Assembly (NCBI GenBank): GCA_037349315.1
Contig: JBAIAC010000057.1
Span: 14,663,501-14,727,500, forward strand
Reading direction: 5' to 3'
Length of the DNA stretch: 64,000 nucleotides
From: Chelydra serpentina
Taxonomy: Eukaryota; Chordata; Testudines; Chelydridae
In this document: positions 45,232-57,332 of the stretch, in pieces
How the letters are laid out: every line of letters starts with the position of its first letter
Numbering within the stretch: the first letter of the stretch is position 1
Translations under genes and position numbers: made by a program
Notes under the pieces: model-generated
Databases searched by the model: none
Told to the model about the DNA's origin: nothing
Seen by the model: the letters and a program-made list of their open reading frames with translations, nothing else

Positions 45232-47383
45232 TATGCCTCTTTCATGGGGGTGTTGGGTGGCTTAATTAGTGTAAAGCGCACTGAGATCCTGGGATGAAAG
45301 GGTCTATCGGTGGTTGAGTACCATTACTACTGTCATTGGCCCTGATCCTCTGGGATCCTGCAATTGGATCCAGAGGGCTCTGGGGTCTGCCCTGTGAATC
45401 CATTTGCAGCATCGGTTTCTTGATTACTGTATGGTCAGAAGACCGTTAGCTCTAAAACAGTTACGTGCATATTTGAGTATTTTGCTGTGGTGACCCAAGG
45501 GCCCATTCTTAGCAGCCTTTCCCAAGATGCCAATTCATATTGCACTGAGTTGCTCAGCACGTTTATGTACAAAACTCTCCCTGGGTCTGGAAAGTTAAAA
45601 TGTACATTCATGCAGAAAACCTTTGCAAGAATTATTTTCTTCTAAACGTATCCGCTCTTTTACATTCATTTTCTGGAGATGCACAGTATTTCAGGCTGCA
45701 TCCTGTGTCTCTGCAAGATTTATACGTCTAGCATTTAGGAACTTGAGTTAGAGGAGCCATATTTCACATGGACAGAGGAACATCTGCTTGCACTAAAGAG
45801 GGGTCGTCTTTTATTTGGTCTGAATCTGACTACTACAGCTAGGTTAGTGATATTATAGTGGTGATTCATCATAACACTAAAACACCCAGTAACTTCAGAA
45901 TATACTTTGGCATTTTTAGTCTCTGTCTTTTTGGCTCTGAGTCCGTGATGATCCACTGGAACCTATAACAGAAACTAGTAGTAATCAGCAAGACATTTTG
46001 CTTGGAAGCCTCATCAGGGAAAAGAACAAAGATACGGTTTCAGTTGTATGTATCTCTGTGGTTTTCAATTGCAGCTCATCATATCTTGCTTTTTAAAAAG
46101 TATTTAAAGTTACATTGCACTAAAGTTCTGTTACTGTACATTCAGACCCCAAAATGAAAGGAGTATATATTTTGCAGGTTTAAAACAACTTAAAATGTTA
46201 ATCTGAAAGTTGTTGAGCTCCATTCATAAGAAAAACAAAAACATCCCTCCTAAAAGAAGTACACAAACAAGAAAAATAGAGGAAATTGGGAGTTGAGATT
46301 CTTCTTCAGACTTTGTCCTTCAACATGATCACTTCATCCCTCATATGTAATAATTAAATAAATACACTTACGTCTATTTGAAAACAACAACCATAACTCT
46401 GCCAATGATGTATCTTTTCAATATATTCTGAAACCTAGTAGTCACAGTACACTGATTTTTTTTTTAAATGATACTTCAAAAATGTTTCATCCTCCATTTC
46501 AGCAAAACCAATTGTCCATCATATATGTGGTTTTAATATTGTTACAACTGTACTTTATGGTGCCATTGTTCTTTTGAAATTTTATAAGTGGAATAACTAG
46601 AACTGTGTAGATGAATGCTGTACTCTACAGGACAATGATTTTCATTTAGATATGCATGTTAGAAGCACAAATTTCTGATCTCAAAGATTGATATAGAATG
46701 ACTATTAGAGGGGCTGAGGAGTGGACTTCTACAGTTGTCTGATCTAGGGATTGTTCAAGACTGGCAGACACATTTTTAATTCATTTTAATGTTTTAACTC
46801 CTTGATAAGACAATTTAACAAACACCAGACTTTTTAAAATTATCTGTAGAGAATTTATAATGTAGCATACCTACTCATTGTGAACAGTATTGCAGTTAGA
46901 ATAAAGGCATGATTTAGATATATTCCTTTATCATTAATAAAGTGTTTAAAACATCAAAATGATCACATATCTGAAATAGAAACCTATATTCTGCTGTCAA
47001 TGTCTGAATACAATATATCTCTATTATGCATGTACTGCTATCAAGTTACATTTTAAACACGTTTTCTACCGTTCAGGGATATGGGCACTGTACAACAACT
47101 TGTCCATATAAACAACCTATGATTTGATAACCAATAATAAATGTGACACGCAGACTTCTCACAAACATGGGCAGCGTTAAGGTTGTTAGGTTTGTTTGTT
47201 TGTTTTTGTTTTGTTTTTAACCACATGAGTGCATTTATTGAGATAATATAAATGAAGGATGAAGTTACTTCTAAAGTTTCATAAAGTAACTTGTGTTTCA
47301 AGAATAGGGACCTTCATCTTAACACAGTTTTTGTGTTTAAATTTCCCTTTTTTTAATTCATACTTTTACACAAGCATAATCAG
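45232..47383. other. Unassigned AT-rich stretch
   Basis: Over 2 kb with no recognisable repeat, exon or RNA gene. It is the longest apparently repeat-poor, AT-rich tract of the window. Confidence 0.4.
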
Positions 47384-47607
47384 TAGGGTCGCCAACATTG
47401 TATTTCAAAAATAAGGACTGTTTTCTTAGCATCCCCATTCCACCCCTCCTCCTAATATTATTATCATTATTAATAAAACTAAGCGGCACTAACCTCCATT
47501 CGCCGGGTTATTTCTTGCTGCTTTTTGCTCAGCAACTCCCGATCTTGTTGTATAGAGATGAACAAGTAAGGGCTGTCCCTTGTAATAAGGGGCTGTTGGC
47601 AGCCTTA
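47384..47607. mobile_element. TA-flanked MITE
   Basis: TAGGGTCGCCAACAT on the left and the inverse of TGTTGGCAGCCTTA on the right are terminal inverted repeats with TA at both ends. The family resembles the element at 57.2 kb, which begins TAGTGTTGCCAAC. The interior is non-coding. Confidence 0.7.
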
Positions 47608-47689
47608 GTATTCAGTGAAATATAGAAGTGATTTCTAAAGTTTGCAGGCATTTTATTACACAGAATATTAGAACAACAGGGCACTATGA

Positions 47690-48235
47690 AACCGAAAGTG
47701 TCTATAGAGCCAGTGTTATTGGGAGAGCTGACCTGAAACCGGTGCACAGGTATAGTCCTGGCATTATGGTAATGAGGGATCTGTTGTGAAACCGGTAACT
47801 CAAGTTTAGTCTTTGAGTTTTATGGTTAAGCACATAGGGTTGTATCTTATGTTGCTTATGTGCTGTCCCAGCATTATGGTAATAGGAGAGTTGATGTGAA
47901 ACCACAACATATGTATAGTCTTCATCTTGTGGTAGTGGGAGAGCTGATGAGAAACCAATAGTGCATATATAATCTGGGGATTATGGTTTGGGGAAAGATG
48001 ATGTGAAACCAGCTCTGTGTGCATATAGCTCTGTCATTCTGGCAAGGGAATAACTGATATGAAACCAGCTGCATGAATACAATCCCAATATTACACTAAA
48101 GGAAGAGTTTGTCTGAAACCAGCTGTGTCCAAATATTGTAAGGCATAGACTGTAGTGATCTGAAAGCGGCTGCACTTTGTAATCTGTTCATTATGGTAGT
48201 GTGATAGCTAATGTGAAACCTGCACATGAATAATT
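47690..48235. repeat. Degenerate tandem repeat of about 54 bp
   Basis: A unit built around GAGAGCTGATGTGAAACCAG and a GCATTATGGTAAT stretch recurs about ten times. The anchor GAAACC starts at 47735, 47788, 47898, 47951, 48005, 48061, 48115, a variant at 48162, and 48215. Spacings are 53, 110, 53, 54, 56, 54, 47 and 53, so one unit has lost its anchor. Minus-strand frames across it repeat a VSHQLS-like peptide, which is a by-product of the array. I do not recognise the family. Confidence 0.85.
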
Positions 48236-48509
48236 TCATTAGTGCGTAAACTCGGATCTCCCCTAGGCTGCGCTAGAAACATCGAGACCGATAAATGTTG
48301 AACATTTGAGATTTTGAGTTTTTTGTCAATATTAATCAAGGTGGACCCAAAGAGCCATAGTATCAGTACGGCATTTAAAAAATGATTCACTTTGCAGTCA
48401 ATGCTTCGAACATGTTCAGCATAATCTTTTAACTCTGTCAAAGAAATGCAATATGGACCCTTTAAGGAGATGAATAATTGGGGGCATGATAGAATTGTAC
48501 AGAAGGACA

Positions 48510-48990
48510 ATCAAGTGCTCCTTTTCACCCTTCTCTCAGAACACAAGAGCAGGAGGACACCCAATGAAATTAAGAGGCATTACATCAAAACTTAATTATG
48601 CACTGTGTAAATAAATCTATTTACACACTGCATAATTAACATGTGGAACTCACTGCCATTAGATATATTTGAGACCAGGAGTTTAGTAGGATTAAAAAAT
48701 AGGATTAGACATTTATATAAATAACAAGAGTATCCACATTTATATGAATAACAAGAATGCACTAAAATGAAAGGTAAAAATCTAGGAGAGAGAGAAGTCC
48801 TGGTTCGTCAGGGTATAATCCAGCCACTATATGGATGGGACTAGGAATAAATTTTTCTCTTAGGCATGTTGCTGCATTCTGGGAGATTTACAGTTTCCTG
48901 TGCAGCATCTGGTACTAGCTACAATTGGAGATGGATGCAGAGCTAGGAGGACCATTGGTTTGATCCAGAGTGGTAATTCTTAGATTCCTG
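48510..48990 (+). mobile_element. CR1-type LINE 3' UTR fragment, plus strand
   Basis: It runs from GAACACAAGAGCAGGAGGAC through GTGGAACTCACTGCCATTAG to the end GACCATTGGTTTGATCCAGA. It is the same family as the reversed copy at 14.4 kb. An inverted duplication (48592-48639) lies inside it. Confidence 0.8.
48592..48639. repeat. 22-bp hairpin with 4-base loop
   Basis: The arm 48592-48613 is the inverse of 48618-48639 with one mismatch, around loop AATC. The arms include TTAATTATGCACTG and CTGCATAATTAA. The right arm is the normal LINE sequence, so the left arm looks like a local inverted copy of it. Confidence 0.9.
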
Positions 48991-49001
48991 TCTGCAGCTG
49001 C

Positions 49002-49330
49002 TCATAGACTCATAGACTATAAGGTCAGAAGGGACCATTATGATCATCTAGTCTGACCTCCTGCACAATGCAGGCTACAGAATCTCACCCACCCACTGCT
49101 GGAATAATCCTCTCACCTATGTCTCAGCTATTGAAGTCCTCAAATCATGGTTTAAAGACTTCAAGATGCAGAGAATCCTCCAGCAAGTGACCCATGCCCC
49201 ATGCTGCAGAGGAAGGCGAAAAACCTCCAGGGCCTCTGCCAATCTACCCTGGAGGAAAATTCCTTCCCGACCCCAAATATGGCGATCAGCTGAACCCCGA
49301 GCATGTGGGCAAGACTCATGGCAGCTGTAG
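49002..49330 (-). mobile_element. CR1 LINE 3' end, reversed
   Basis: CATAGACTATAAGGTCAGAA followed by GGGACCATTATGATCATCTA opens the reversed 3' end. The body runs through TTTAAAGACTTCAAGATGCA and AAAATTCCTTCCCGACCCCA to about GCAAGACTC. Its 3' end meets that of the plus-strand LINE fragment just upstream. A second, shorter copy is at 55.8 kb. Confidence 0.9.
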
Positions 49331-50336
49331 GTCAGTTGAGGTATTTCTAGGCATAATAGAGGCATTTCTGGTTATGGCATCTAGCAGAATGGAGACATGT
49401 CAACTTTTAGAGCGACTCCCTGTGGTTTTGTAGTGTGTGTCTGTAAACATCTGAACCTGGGACTCTGAATTTTCAGTTTCTGAACATCAGCTTTTTTGCT
49501 CATGAGCTTTTGAAGACAACTTAGAGGTATGAGCAGGCCAATAGAACTAGCTGCCAGGGACCTTGTAACGTTCCTGGAATTTCACAGTACCCATTTTGTG
49601 CTAAAGTTCAGCCTACTGCAATCCGAAGAGAGGAGGGAAATGGGATGAACTCTCTCTAACCAAATAATTGGCTTGCATTTATATTCTGGAGCAGGGCAGA
49701 ACTTGAGCATGATGCTTCTCTCCCTTATCTCAGTTTTATGCCACTGTAAATCCGTTCCGTTTGGTGGACGTGCCCTGGTGTGAGACGCATGTGCGCTGCT
49801 GGTGGGTTTTGTCACACTGCTTCATGGCCTGGTGAGAGGTGTGTTTAACAGTGAGCTGCCTTCAAAGTGAGCACACGTAGTTCTGTCCTGCTCTGTTTAA
49901 AAGTAAAAGCTTTGGCTCAAAGAGAGGCAGCCCCCCGAAGTGCTTGGATCTTAAGCTAATGCCCCACTATGTTCTTAATTTCTTTACATGGCTGAGCTCG
50001 CTGGATTCTAAACCTTTTACAATATCTGTTTATACAGTAACCACTGGTACCTTTGTTATAGTGCATCCAAGGAAAAATGGCAGCCTCAACATCTCTGTTC
50101 AGATCTCCATCTTTGCTTAACAAAGCTAAAGTAGCTAACTCCAGCAACATTCTCCCTAGTGCCTTGCAGGAGAAGGAGAGAAGGGTAACCTATCCAGTCG
50201 AATTATGGTAGCCTGGATGTAACAAAAACAAACTGATCATATAGTATCTTGAGAACAAATCAACTACTGGACATGGCCTTTCCAGCTAGCTGGGAGGAGA
50301 GAGGACATGCTTCCCCCATAGTAGCCACCTTTGTAC
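49331..50336. other. Unassigned stretch
   Basis: No recognisable feature. Confidence 0.35.
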
Positions 50337-50512
50337 CATAGAATATCAGGGTTGGAAGAGACCTTAGGAGGTCGTCTAGTCCAACCCCCTGCTCAAAGCA
50401 GGACCAATCCCCAGTTTTTGCCCCAGATCCCTAAATGGCCCCCTCAAGGATTGAACTCACAACCCTGGGTTTAGCAGGCCAATGCTCAAACCACTGGGCT
50501 ATCCCTCCCCCC
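50337..50512 (-). mobile_element. Complete turtle tRNA-derived SINE, reversed
   Basis: It is the same structure as the SINE at 28.5 kb: CR1-type tail (CCATAGAATATCAGGGTTGG), body, reversed B-box (GGATTGAACTCACAACCCTG), reversed A-box (AATGCTCAAACCACTGGGCT) and ATCCCTCCCC. The copy is full length with few differences from the other two, which suggests a recently active subfamily. Confidence 0.94.
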
Positions 50513-51091
50513 TTACCAGCTTCACCCTTTCCTTTTATAACTCCACCCCCATCAGTCATGTGAATGGCAGGATCCCAGTAACCCCTTACAGGCTGGAGTG
50601 TCTTTGCACTCAGTTCAAGAAAGCATGTGAAGTACTCTTCCTAAATAGGGATGCTTTCCTGAATCAGGGCTTTAAATGGGAACTGAAAGTGCTGAGAACC
50701 TCATAGGAGTGGCCCTAAAGAGTTGAGGTATGTGGCCATGCCCGTTTATAGTGCACAGTTACTTTTGGGGGCAAAATAGCATTAGTCTCTGCGATCTCAA
50801 CAATTAAACCTTTGCGTCCAAGCTCAGTGCTGAAATATTTGGTCTCACATAGCTGTGTTAGCTCAGTTTACCTTTCTGTTCCAAGAGAGCTTTAGTACTA
50901 ATTGACCAGAATTCAAACCAGCCTTTTCTCGTGGTAATGTGGTACATTGCTTATAACTGACTTGCTTTTCTGGCAGCGAGGGGAGACACTGCAGCCAGCT
51001 TATACGGGAGGACTGTGTCCTATAATTACTCAGATTTAAACCTTAGAAGGAAAATTTTAGGAGTTCTTTCCCCCACTGAATTTAAAATGTA
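50513..51091. other. Unassigned stretch
   Basis: No recognisable feature. Confidence 0.35.
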
Positions 51092-51092
51092 A

Positions 51093-51129
<37 letters not shown>
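51092..51129. repeat. (CA)n(TA)n microsatellite
   Basis: About 11 CA units pass into about 8 TA units. Confidence 0.95.
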
Positions 51130-53520
51130 GTCTTAGCTAATCTTTTAAGCATCTATCTTTAAAAGATGCTTAAAATCTATGGAGATTTAAGATGCTTAAG
51201 CTCTATGGAGAGTTGGGAATGTTTCCTATGTCACCTAAGCATTTGCTAAGCTAGATGCATAGTTATCTGGAGAAAGTGTGTAATTTGGGAACTACTGAAC
51301 GGATTATATAAATAGATTATTTTTTATGCAAAGCTCTCACGGATATTAGCTGCCTGGTGTCCTTTTAAAATGCACCATTTGCCAGTCACAGCCACTGGCT
51401 GCTTAACCTTTGAACCAAGAAGCCATTAGCTCTATAGCAATTAGAAATGGTGTTAGGAACATAAACCTTGGATAGGAGGAAGGGGAGGTTGGGGGGAAGC
51501 TTTATGCTCTATTGCTTCTCCATATAGCGCTGGGTCTTCTGTTTTATGTGCACATTAGAATCTGGATCTGCTGGTTGATTATATCTATAATCCCCACAGA
51601 AGAGAACAGAGCTCCCAAAGTTTTCTTCTGCCTTCCTCTGCCTGCTGGATGTCAGAGTTCAGCACTGGCTGGTCTCCAGCAGAAGACCTTCCCCATTCGT
51701 GTAGCTTGGAGGTAAATAGCAGCGTCTACCATCCAGCCACCAGGGAGAGGGAAACATACCTTGCTGTTTAAATTAACCTCACTGGGATTCTCTTCATTTC
51801 AAAAGAGAGAGAAAAAACAACAAACTGATTTACAACAGCGCTTTTCTGCATTGAAATCTACTGAGTGCCTGTCCTGTCTCTTTCCTTCTAGAAATAAATC
51901 AAATGCTTTGAAATGTACCCTTTTATTTGGTCACCATATGCACTTGACAGCTCAAATCTGCATTTTCAGCCAGTGCTAACTCTCTGTGTCTCTTCTTCAG
52001 ATCCCCTGAGTTTGAAGCACTGATTTTACATTTAGACCTTGTGATTTCTCTTGGTTGGGGTGTCTGGGGGAGAGGCTTTACGGAATGAAACACTGGTTTT
52101 GAGTGTTATAATGGGGAACTAAACAAGACTGCAAGCAAATTAATTTTAAATGCCACATCCTCCAAAATCAGCCCTTTATGGATAGATGCATGAGGACTGG
52201 ACACATACAAGCTGTATTTAATTTCATATGAAGTTGCTAAATATATCACTCAGAAGTGGTGTGGGTCAGAAATCTCTGTCTGATGTTGGATCATTAGCCT
52301 GGGGCAGCATTCCCACCTATGTGGATAAATGCTTTTCTCTTTCTACTTCACAGCAGCCCTGGGTGAGTCTGAACTAAAACAAATTTTGAGCATTCTTCCT
52401 CTTACCTTTCAGGACAGAAAAGGCAAATAGAGAGGTAGAAAGAGAGGGCTATAAAGTAATTCATTTATCTTCTTTCTATCAACACAATAAGCGAATGAAA
52501 TGTATTGGCTAAGTGTATATCCTCAACAGTCTTAAACTGAACAATACAATGAAAGCAGTAGTAAAAATTATATTCTCTTGTAAACTGTCATTTCGGAAAG
52601 TGACTTAAGTTTCATCCATGAAGAATTAAGCTACTGTAAATGCAGGATGTGGTTTCAAAATGAAGTACGTTAGTTTAAACTTGGGATGTGACTCCAGCCG
52701 TACCAGGATAAACGCCATCCTTGTTAATCTATACGCCAACCTGCCAGTGTGAAGTGTGGATGGCAGAGCCCTGAATATTAGTGTACTGGCCTTCAGAGGG
52801 GTGGGGCCTATGAGAACCGCCCCGAAGCACCAAAATAAACTAGATCAGCAATGATAATAGCACCCATCAGTCTAAATTCCTGCACAGCTTTTAAAAAGAA
52901 GTCCCCATATGTATGAATATGTTTACGTTTGGCTTTGCTTGCCATCTCTGCTCCAAACCCTGTTTTCTGTCTACAGAACTGAGCTATGTACAAAGGACGT
53001 CCACAGGGGTCAGGTCAGGCAGTGAGATTAGAATCTTTCCCCCAAGCTGCAGAGTGGCTCAGAGGCCACTGCTGAAACCTTGCAAATGATAGCAGCCCAG
53101 TGGTCATTCCATCCTGCCTCCCAATCAACCAGGGAATACCTGTAGTTTGCAGATCCACCCAGCCTGCCTTGGCCCCCCAAAGCATTCTGCATGCTGCAGC
53201 ACAGAGAGTCCTGACAGAGTATGCTTTGTAAAGCGCTGGAGTGATGAACCTGGTGTGGATTTCTCTTCACAGTAGAACCTCACTGAATCCACTGTGGTCA
53301 GGAACCTAACCTCATCCCTAGATTTGCTCCCTGCCTCTTTTCTCACGTGAGCCGTGCCTTGGCTTTATTTGGAAGACTCGGCAATCTGTATGTTGAAGGT
53401 TGTGTTTCAGTTTCCTGGGACATCAGTGCCATTCTCCAGTTTCCCAGAAATCTCTGTTTGTCATTCTCCAAGACCTTGTAGTGTCATCTCATCTCTCATA
53501 GGCATGAATCCTAAAGGCAT
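51130..53520. other. Unassigned stretch
   Basis: No repeat or exon recognised across 2.4 kb. A GATGCTTAA-type text repeats two or three times at 51143-51205, a small local duplication. Confidence 0.35.
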
Positions 53521-53822
53521 TAAAGGGCTGGTCCACACTAACCCCCCGGGTCGAACTAAGATACGCAACTTCAGCTACGTGAATAACATAGCTGAAGTCG
53601 AAGTATCTTAGTTCGAACTAAAAGGTACTTACCGTGGGTCCAGACGCAGCAGGCAGGCTCCCCCGTCGACTCCGCATACTCCTCGGGCGGAGCAGGAGTA
53701 CCGGTGTCGACGGCGAGCGCTTCCGGGATCGATTTATCGCGTCTAGACGAAACGCGATAAATCGATCCCAGAAGATCGATTGCTACCCGCCGAATCAGGC
53801 GCGTAGTATAGACGTACCCTAA
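53521..53822 (+). mobile_element. Hairpin-rich MITE with TAA duplication, copy 3
   Basis: The element is 53524-53819, flanked by TAA at 53521-53523 and 53820-53822. The ends are AGGGCTGGTCCACACTAACC and TAGTATAGACGTACCC. It has the ACTTCAGCTACGT / ACGTAGCTGAAGT-type hairpin with one change (ACATAGCTG) and the ATCGATTTATCGCGTCTAGA block with its inverse. It is the same length as copy 1 (296 bp). Confidence 0.87.
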
Positions 53823-54863
53823 GTGTGCATGGCATAGACTCTCAATGCTTTGTGTGACCCTAGACTGGCTTCAAAAACATGTGCATGTAGGAAATGAACT
53901 GACTGCAAAAACAAAGGTACGGCCCCCAGATTTTGCTTTGTTCTTCAGTTTCTCAGTGTCTAGCTCTTGTGGTTGTAAAGATCCCCATTAGTCCTTAAAT
54001 TGTTATGTGGCCATCTTATTTACACTATAGCCAACCAAAGAAAACCAATACAAGGTGGAACGACGAGAGCTGTGCTCTTCCCTGCACAGCGTTAGCTTTC
54101 AGATTGTCAAAATTAGGCTTTGAAGTGATACACGTTTATCTAAATTTTGTCTAAACCAGGCACAGTCAACTTGAATAACTGAAGCCACACTATAAAAATG
54201 GCACCCAATAATGAAGTACAATCTTTTACAAACTGTTTTGCAATATCCTAGATTGCAGGGTTAACCATACTATGTTACCGTGTCAAAATCTGGGCTTTGG
54301 GGACAGAAAATATTGGATCTAAATACAGTCTGAAGACACCCTGCTCCCATGTGTTTGGGAGCCATGTATGTGAACCAGCACGATGCTATAGGAGCCCAAT
54401 TTCAAAGTCCTTATATCTCTGTATTTTAAGGGCACCCCATGTGCTGCTGCCTCCGTTCCCCTGGCAATGCTGTCCGGGTGCACAGTGGAGCGGTGCCAGG
54501 GGAACCCGATCACGCGCTGATGCCCAAGCTAGCATGTGGCCACAGAACCTTAAAGAGCAGTGGCAGTTGATACAAGTCATCTCCCAAATGAGAACTCTTG
54601 ACACATGTGTCCAGTGTCCTTCAGACCTCTGATTCGTTACACCAATGGAGTGTTGCATGCAAATTAGCTCTAAAGGAAGAGTAGTGACTGGTTGGGTACT
54701 TCTCCTATCACAGTGGCCCACTTAAGTTACCTGAGCTGTTGGCTTGACTCTGTGAAGTCAATATAATCACAACTAGACAGAACAATCATTAATAACTAAG
54801 GTTAATTACAAATGCCTTTACAGCCTATGCACAAAATTTCAATGAAATATCACTATATGGAAA
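53823..54863. other. Unassigned stretch
   Basis: No recognisable feature. Overlapping frames on both strands at 54.3-54.7 kb show no domain. Confidence 0.35.
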
Positions 54864-54942
54864 ACTGTCTATTATTATAATATGTAAATATATAATAAAT
54901 ATATAATATATAATATATAAATACAGTCACTGTCTATTATTA
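54864..54942. repeat. AT-rich low-complexity block between direct repeats
   Basis: A TATAAT-rich tract of about 50 bp is bounded by exact copies of ACTGTCTATTATTA at 54864-54877 and 54929-54942. A small tandem duplication with slippage in between would explain it. Confidence 0.8.
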
Positions 54943-55830
54943 AGATAATTTGGGACAAAGAACAGGCTGACACAAATGCTAAATGTATGGACCCATCTTA
55001 AAATGAATGTTAACTCATAAGCTAATTAACAGATGTAAATTCTCAGAAAACTCATTCCGTACTGAAGAGTAAGTGCTGTAGGTTTGGGAAGGACATGCTA
55101 CATTTTTCATACATACCAAAGAGGCTGAATCCTTGCTTTTAAGTGCAAAGCTCAGCTCAGCTTTATTTACAAAGCCATGACGGGGGCCTGCATAATAATA
55201 ACTTTTCTGGTTTCACGATCTCTACCTGAATTCAGAATGGCTATTTCTGTATCCTGCTCCCTAAATATGCCGTGATTATCCGAACTATTGTGCAGTGCAG
55301 AAACTTGGCTCTGTGGTGCGGTGCTGTTGCTGAGGTCACATGATATGTTTCAAAGGATCTCTCTCTCCTGCCCTCCCCAGAGCCTCCATCAAAGTCACTA
55401 GCACTTACGGTGATCTTGTGCTCCCCCCAGGCCCTGTTCCATTTAGCCACTGGATGTAGAGCTTGTCATATTTTGTGTCTTGTTGAAGTTCATTAAAAGG
55501 ACACAATCGCCTAATAAAACGGTTTTATTTTCCAATTGCTAATTCTGACTTCAAAAAGACACTGAAATTAAAACACTGCAAGTTTCTTTAGCAGGGAGAG
55601 GTGTAAAATAGCTAATGCAATGAATACAAATGGCAGTAGCACATTCTGTTACAGCCCCCTTCATGAAGGGAGATAATTCTTCCTTGAAAATGTACTGTTG
55701 TGTTATCACATGGCTTCACAGTACAGGTGGTTGTGGAGTTCCAGGGCAAATAGGTGTTGCTGATACAAGTAGCTTTAATAGTTAACAGTTTTTGATTGCT
55801 GCTCTTCTGGATTTGGAAGAACCGTGTTAG
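54943..55830. other. Unassigned stretch
   Basis: No recognisable feature. Confidence 0.35.
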
Positions 55831-55945
55831 ACTCATAGACTTTAAGGTCAGAAGGGACCATTATGATCATCTAGTCTGACCTCCTGCACAATGCAGGCCA
55901 CAAAATCTCACCCACCCACTCCTGGAATAATCCTCTCAATTATGG
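55831..55945 (-). mobile_element. CR1 LINE 3' tail, reversed
   Basis: GACTCATAGACTTTAAGGTC and GGGACCATTATGATCATCTA match the copy at 49.0 kb closely. It is truncated after about 115 bases at TCCTCTCAATTATG. Confidence 0.92.
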
Positions 55946-56104
55946 TGTGGTGTCTTTATTAGCCTCTTGGGTTCTAATAGAATAGGCATATGGTCAGGAG
56001 CTCTGGACAGTGCATGATATTCTGACTTCTGGAGCAAATGAAGATAACTGTGACATTATCCAGTTCCAGCCACCTTAAGTATCCTCACACCTTCTTGTCA
56101 GCTG

Positions 56105-56340
56105 TCTGTCATAAATGGGTCATCTTGATTATCACTACAAAAGTTTTTTTTCCTCCTGCTGATAATAGCTCTCCTTAATTAATTAACCTCTTAGGGTTGG
56201 TATGGCAAATTCCACCTTTTCATGATTCTCTGTGTATATATATATATATATATATCTTCTTACTATATGTTCCATTCTATGCATCTGATGAAGTGGACTG
56301 TAGCCCACGAAAGCTTATGCTCAAATACATTTGTTAGTCT
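56105..56340 (+). mobile_element. Penelope-like fragment with hammerhead-like core
   Basis: It is the plus-strand relative of the copies at 1.0 and 61.9 kb. It runs from CATAAATGGGTCATCTTGAT through a (TA)n stretch (56234-56255), TTCCATTCTATGCATCTGAT and AAAGCTTATGCTCAAATACA to TTTGTTAGTCT, where it is cut. The segment 56285-56322 has an intact hammerhead catalytic core (see that entry). No coding region remains. Confidence 0.65.
56285..56322 (+). ncRNA. Hammerhead ribozyme-like core
   Basis: CTGATGA at 56285-56291 is followed by a stem II (GTGG at 56293-56296 with CCAC at 56305-56308) and GAAA at 56309-56312. Next is a two-base-pair stem III (GC at 56313-56314 with GC at 56319-56320, loop TTAT), then T and C at 56321-56322, the expected site of self-cleavage. 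Penelope-like elements are known to carry such minimal hammerheads with a very short stem III. Stem I is weak here: T56284-A56323 pairs but the next positions do not unless bases are bulged. Activity is therefore doubtful. Confidence 0.5.
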
Positions 56341-57209
56341 GTTCTTTCTGTTTTAAACTATACCTGTAATATCTAAATTTTGGAAGGAAGGTGTAACAGC
56401 AATTGCTGTTGCTGTGTGTTTACATCACCCTCTCCTGAATCTGTCCCTGCTAGAGAAACTTGCTGTTTATATTACATCTTATTTAAGCATAGTCGGGAAG
56501 CCAAATTCATTCCCAGAGTAACCCCATTGAAATCAATGGACAGCTATTGTTAGCAGAGCAGTCATGCATATTTATTTGCAAACTGTAATAAAGGAGCACC
56601 CACCCAATGGTCCGTGTGCCCTTGGTACTCTTTTAAAAATACACTAAACAAATACACCTGTCACTTCACCCAGAGCAAATCAAATAACTCAGTGACAACA
56701 TAGATATAGTGGAAATTAATCCACCCCACACATATAAGCCACCGTGTTCCCCACCCCCAGTACCTCGCCCTATACAACAGCTTCTGGGCCAGGGAGATGA
56801 GGTGGCCCTTCAGGCATGCCGTTATGAACTTGGGAGAAGCAAGCTACAAAAGTCCAAGGCCCTAAGGGAGAATGCCCTGCCAGCTCCCTCCTCCCTCTTA
56901 TGTCAGTGGGGCTTCAGAGGGGGTGTCTCCACTGACTGCAACTGTCAGTATGTTGCAGATATTGTATAAGCCTCAGGTGATGCCAGTCTTCAATTTAATC
57001 TTAGCACTGGGGCCCAACTAGATATAATACCAGTGCACGTACCTGGAAAATTCAGCCCTCGTGTTCCACTGCAACTCACCAGAACACATCTCTCTGGCTA
57101 TTGGATATGAACAGTTTAGAGAACCAGAGCCAGGCAAGCTAGAAAGCAGAAAAGCACCATATTCAGGCAGGACACTCAAGCTGAAACATATATGGGCTTG
57201 GTCTCAAGC
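56341..57209. other. Unassigned stretch
   Basis: No recognisable feature. Confidence 0.35.
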
Positions 57210-57332
57210 TAGTGTTGCCAACTCTCCATGATTGTCCTGGAGTCTCCAGGAATTAAAGATGAATCTGTAATTAAAGATTATGTTCTGTGATGGAACCTCC
57301 AGGCAGACATCCAACCGAAAACGGCAGCCCTA
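57210..57332. mobile_element. Short TA-flanked MITE
   Basis: TAGTGTTGCCAACTCTCC on the left and the inverse of ACGGCAGCCCTA on the right are terminal inverted repeats with TA on both sides. The internal CCAGGAATTAAAGATGAATC and TAATTAAAGATTATG form a partly palindromic centre. It is related in its ends to the element at 47.4 kb. Confidence 0.75.

Noticed and set aside
47702..48175. Minus-strand frames with repeated VSHQLS-like peptides, suggestive of a repeat protein
   Set aside because: The repetition comes from the 54-bp tandem array; frames break repeatedly.
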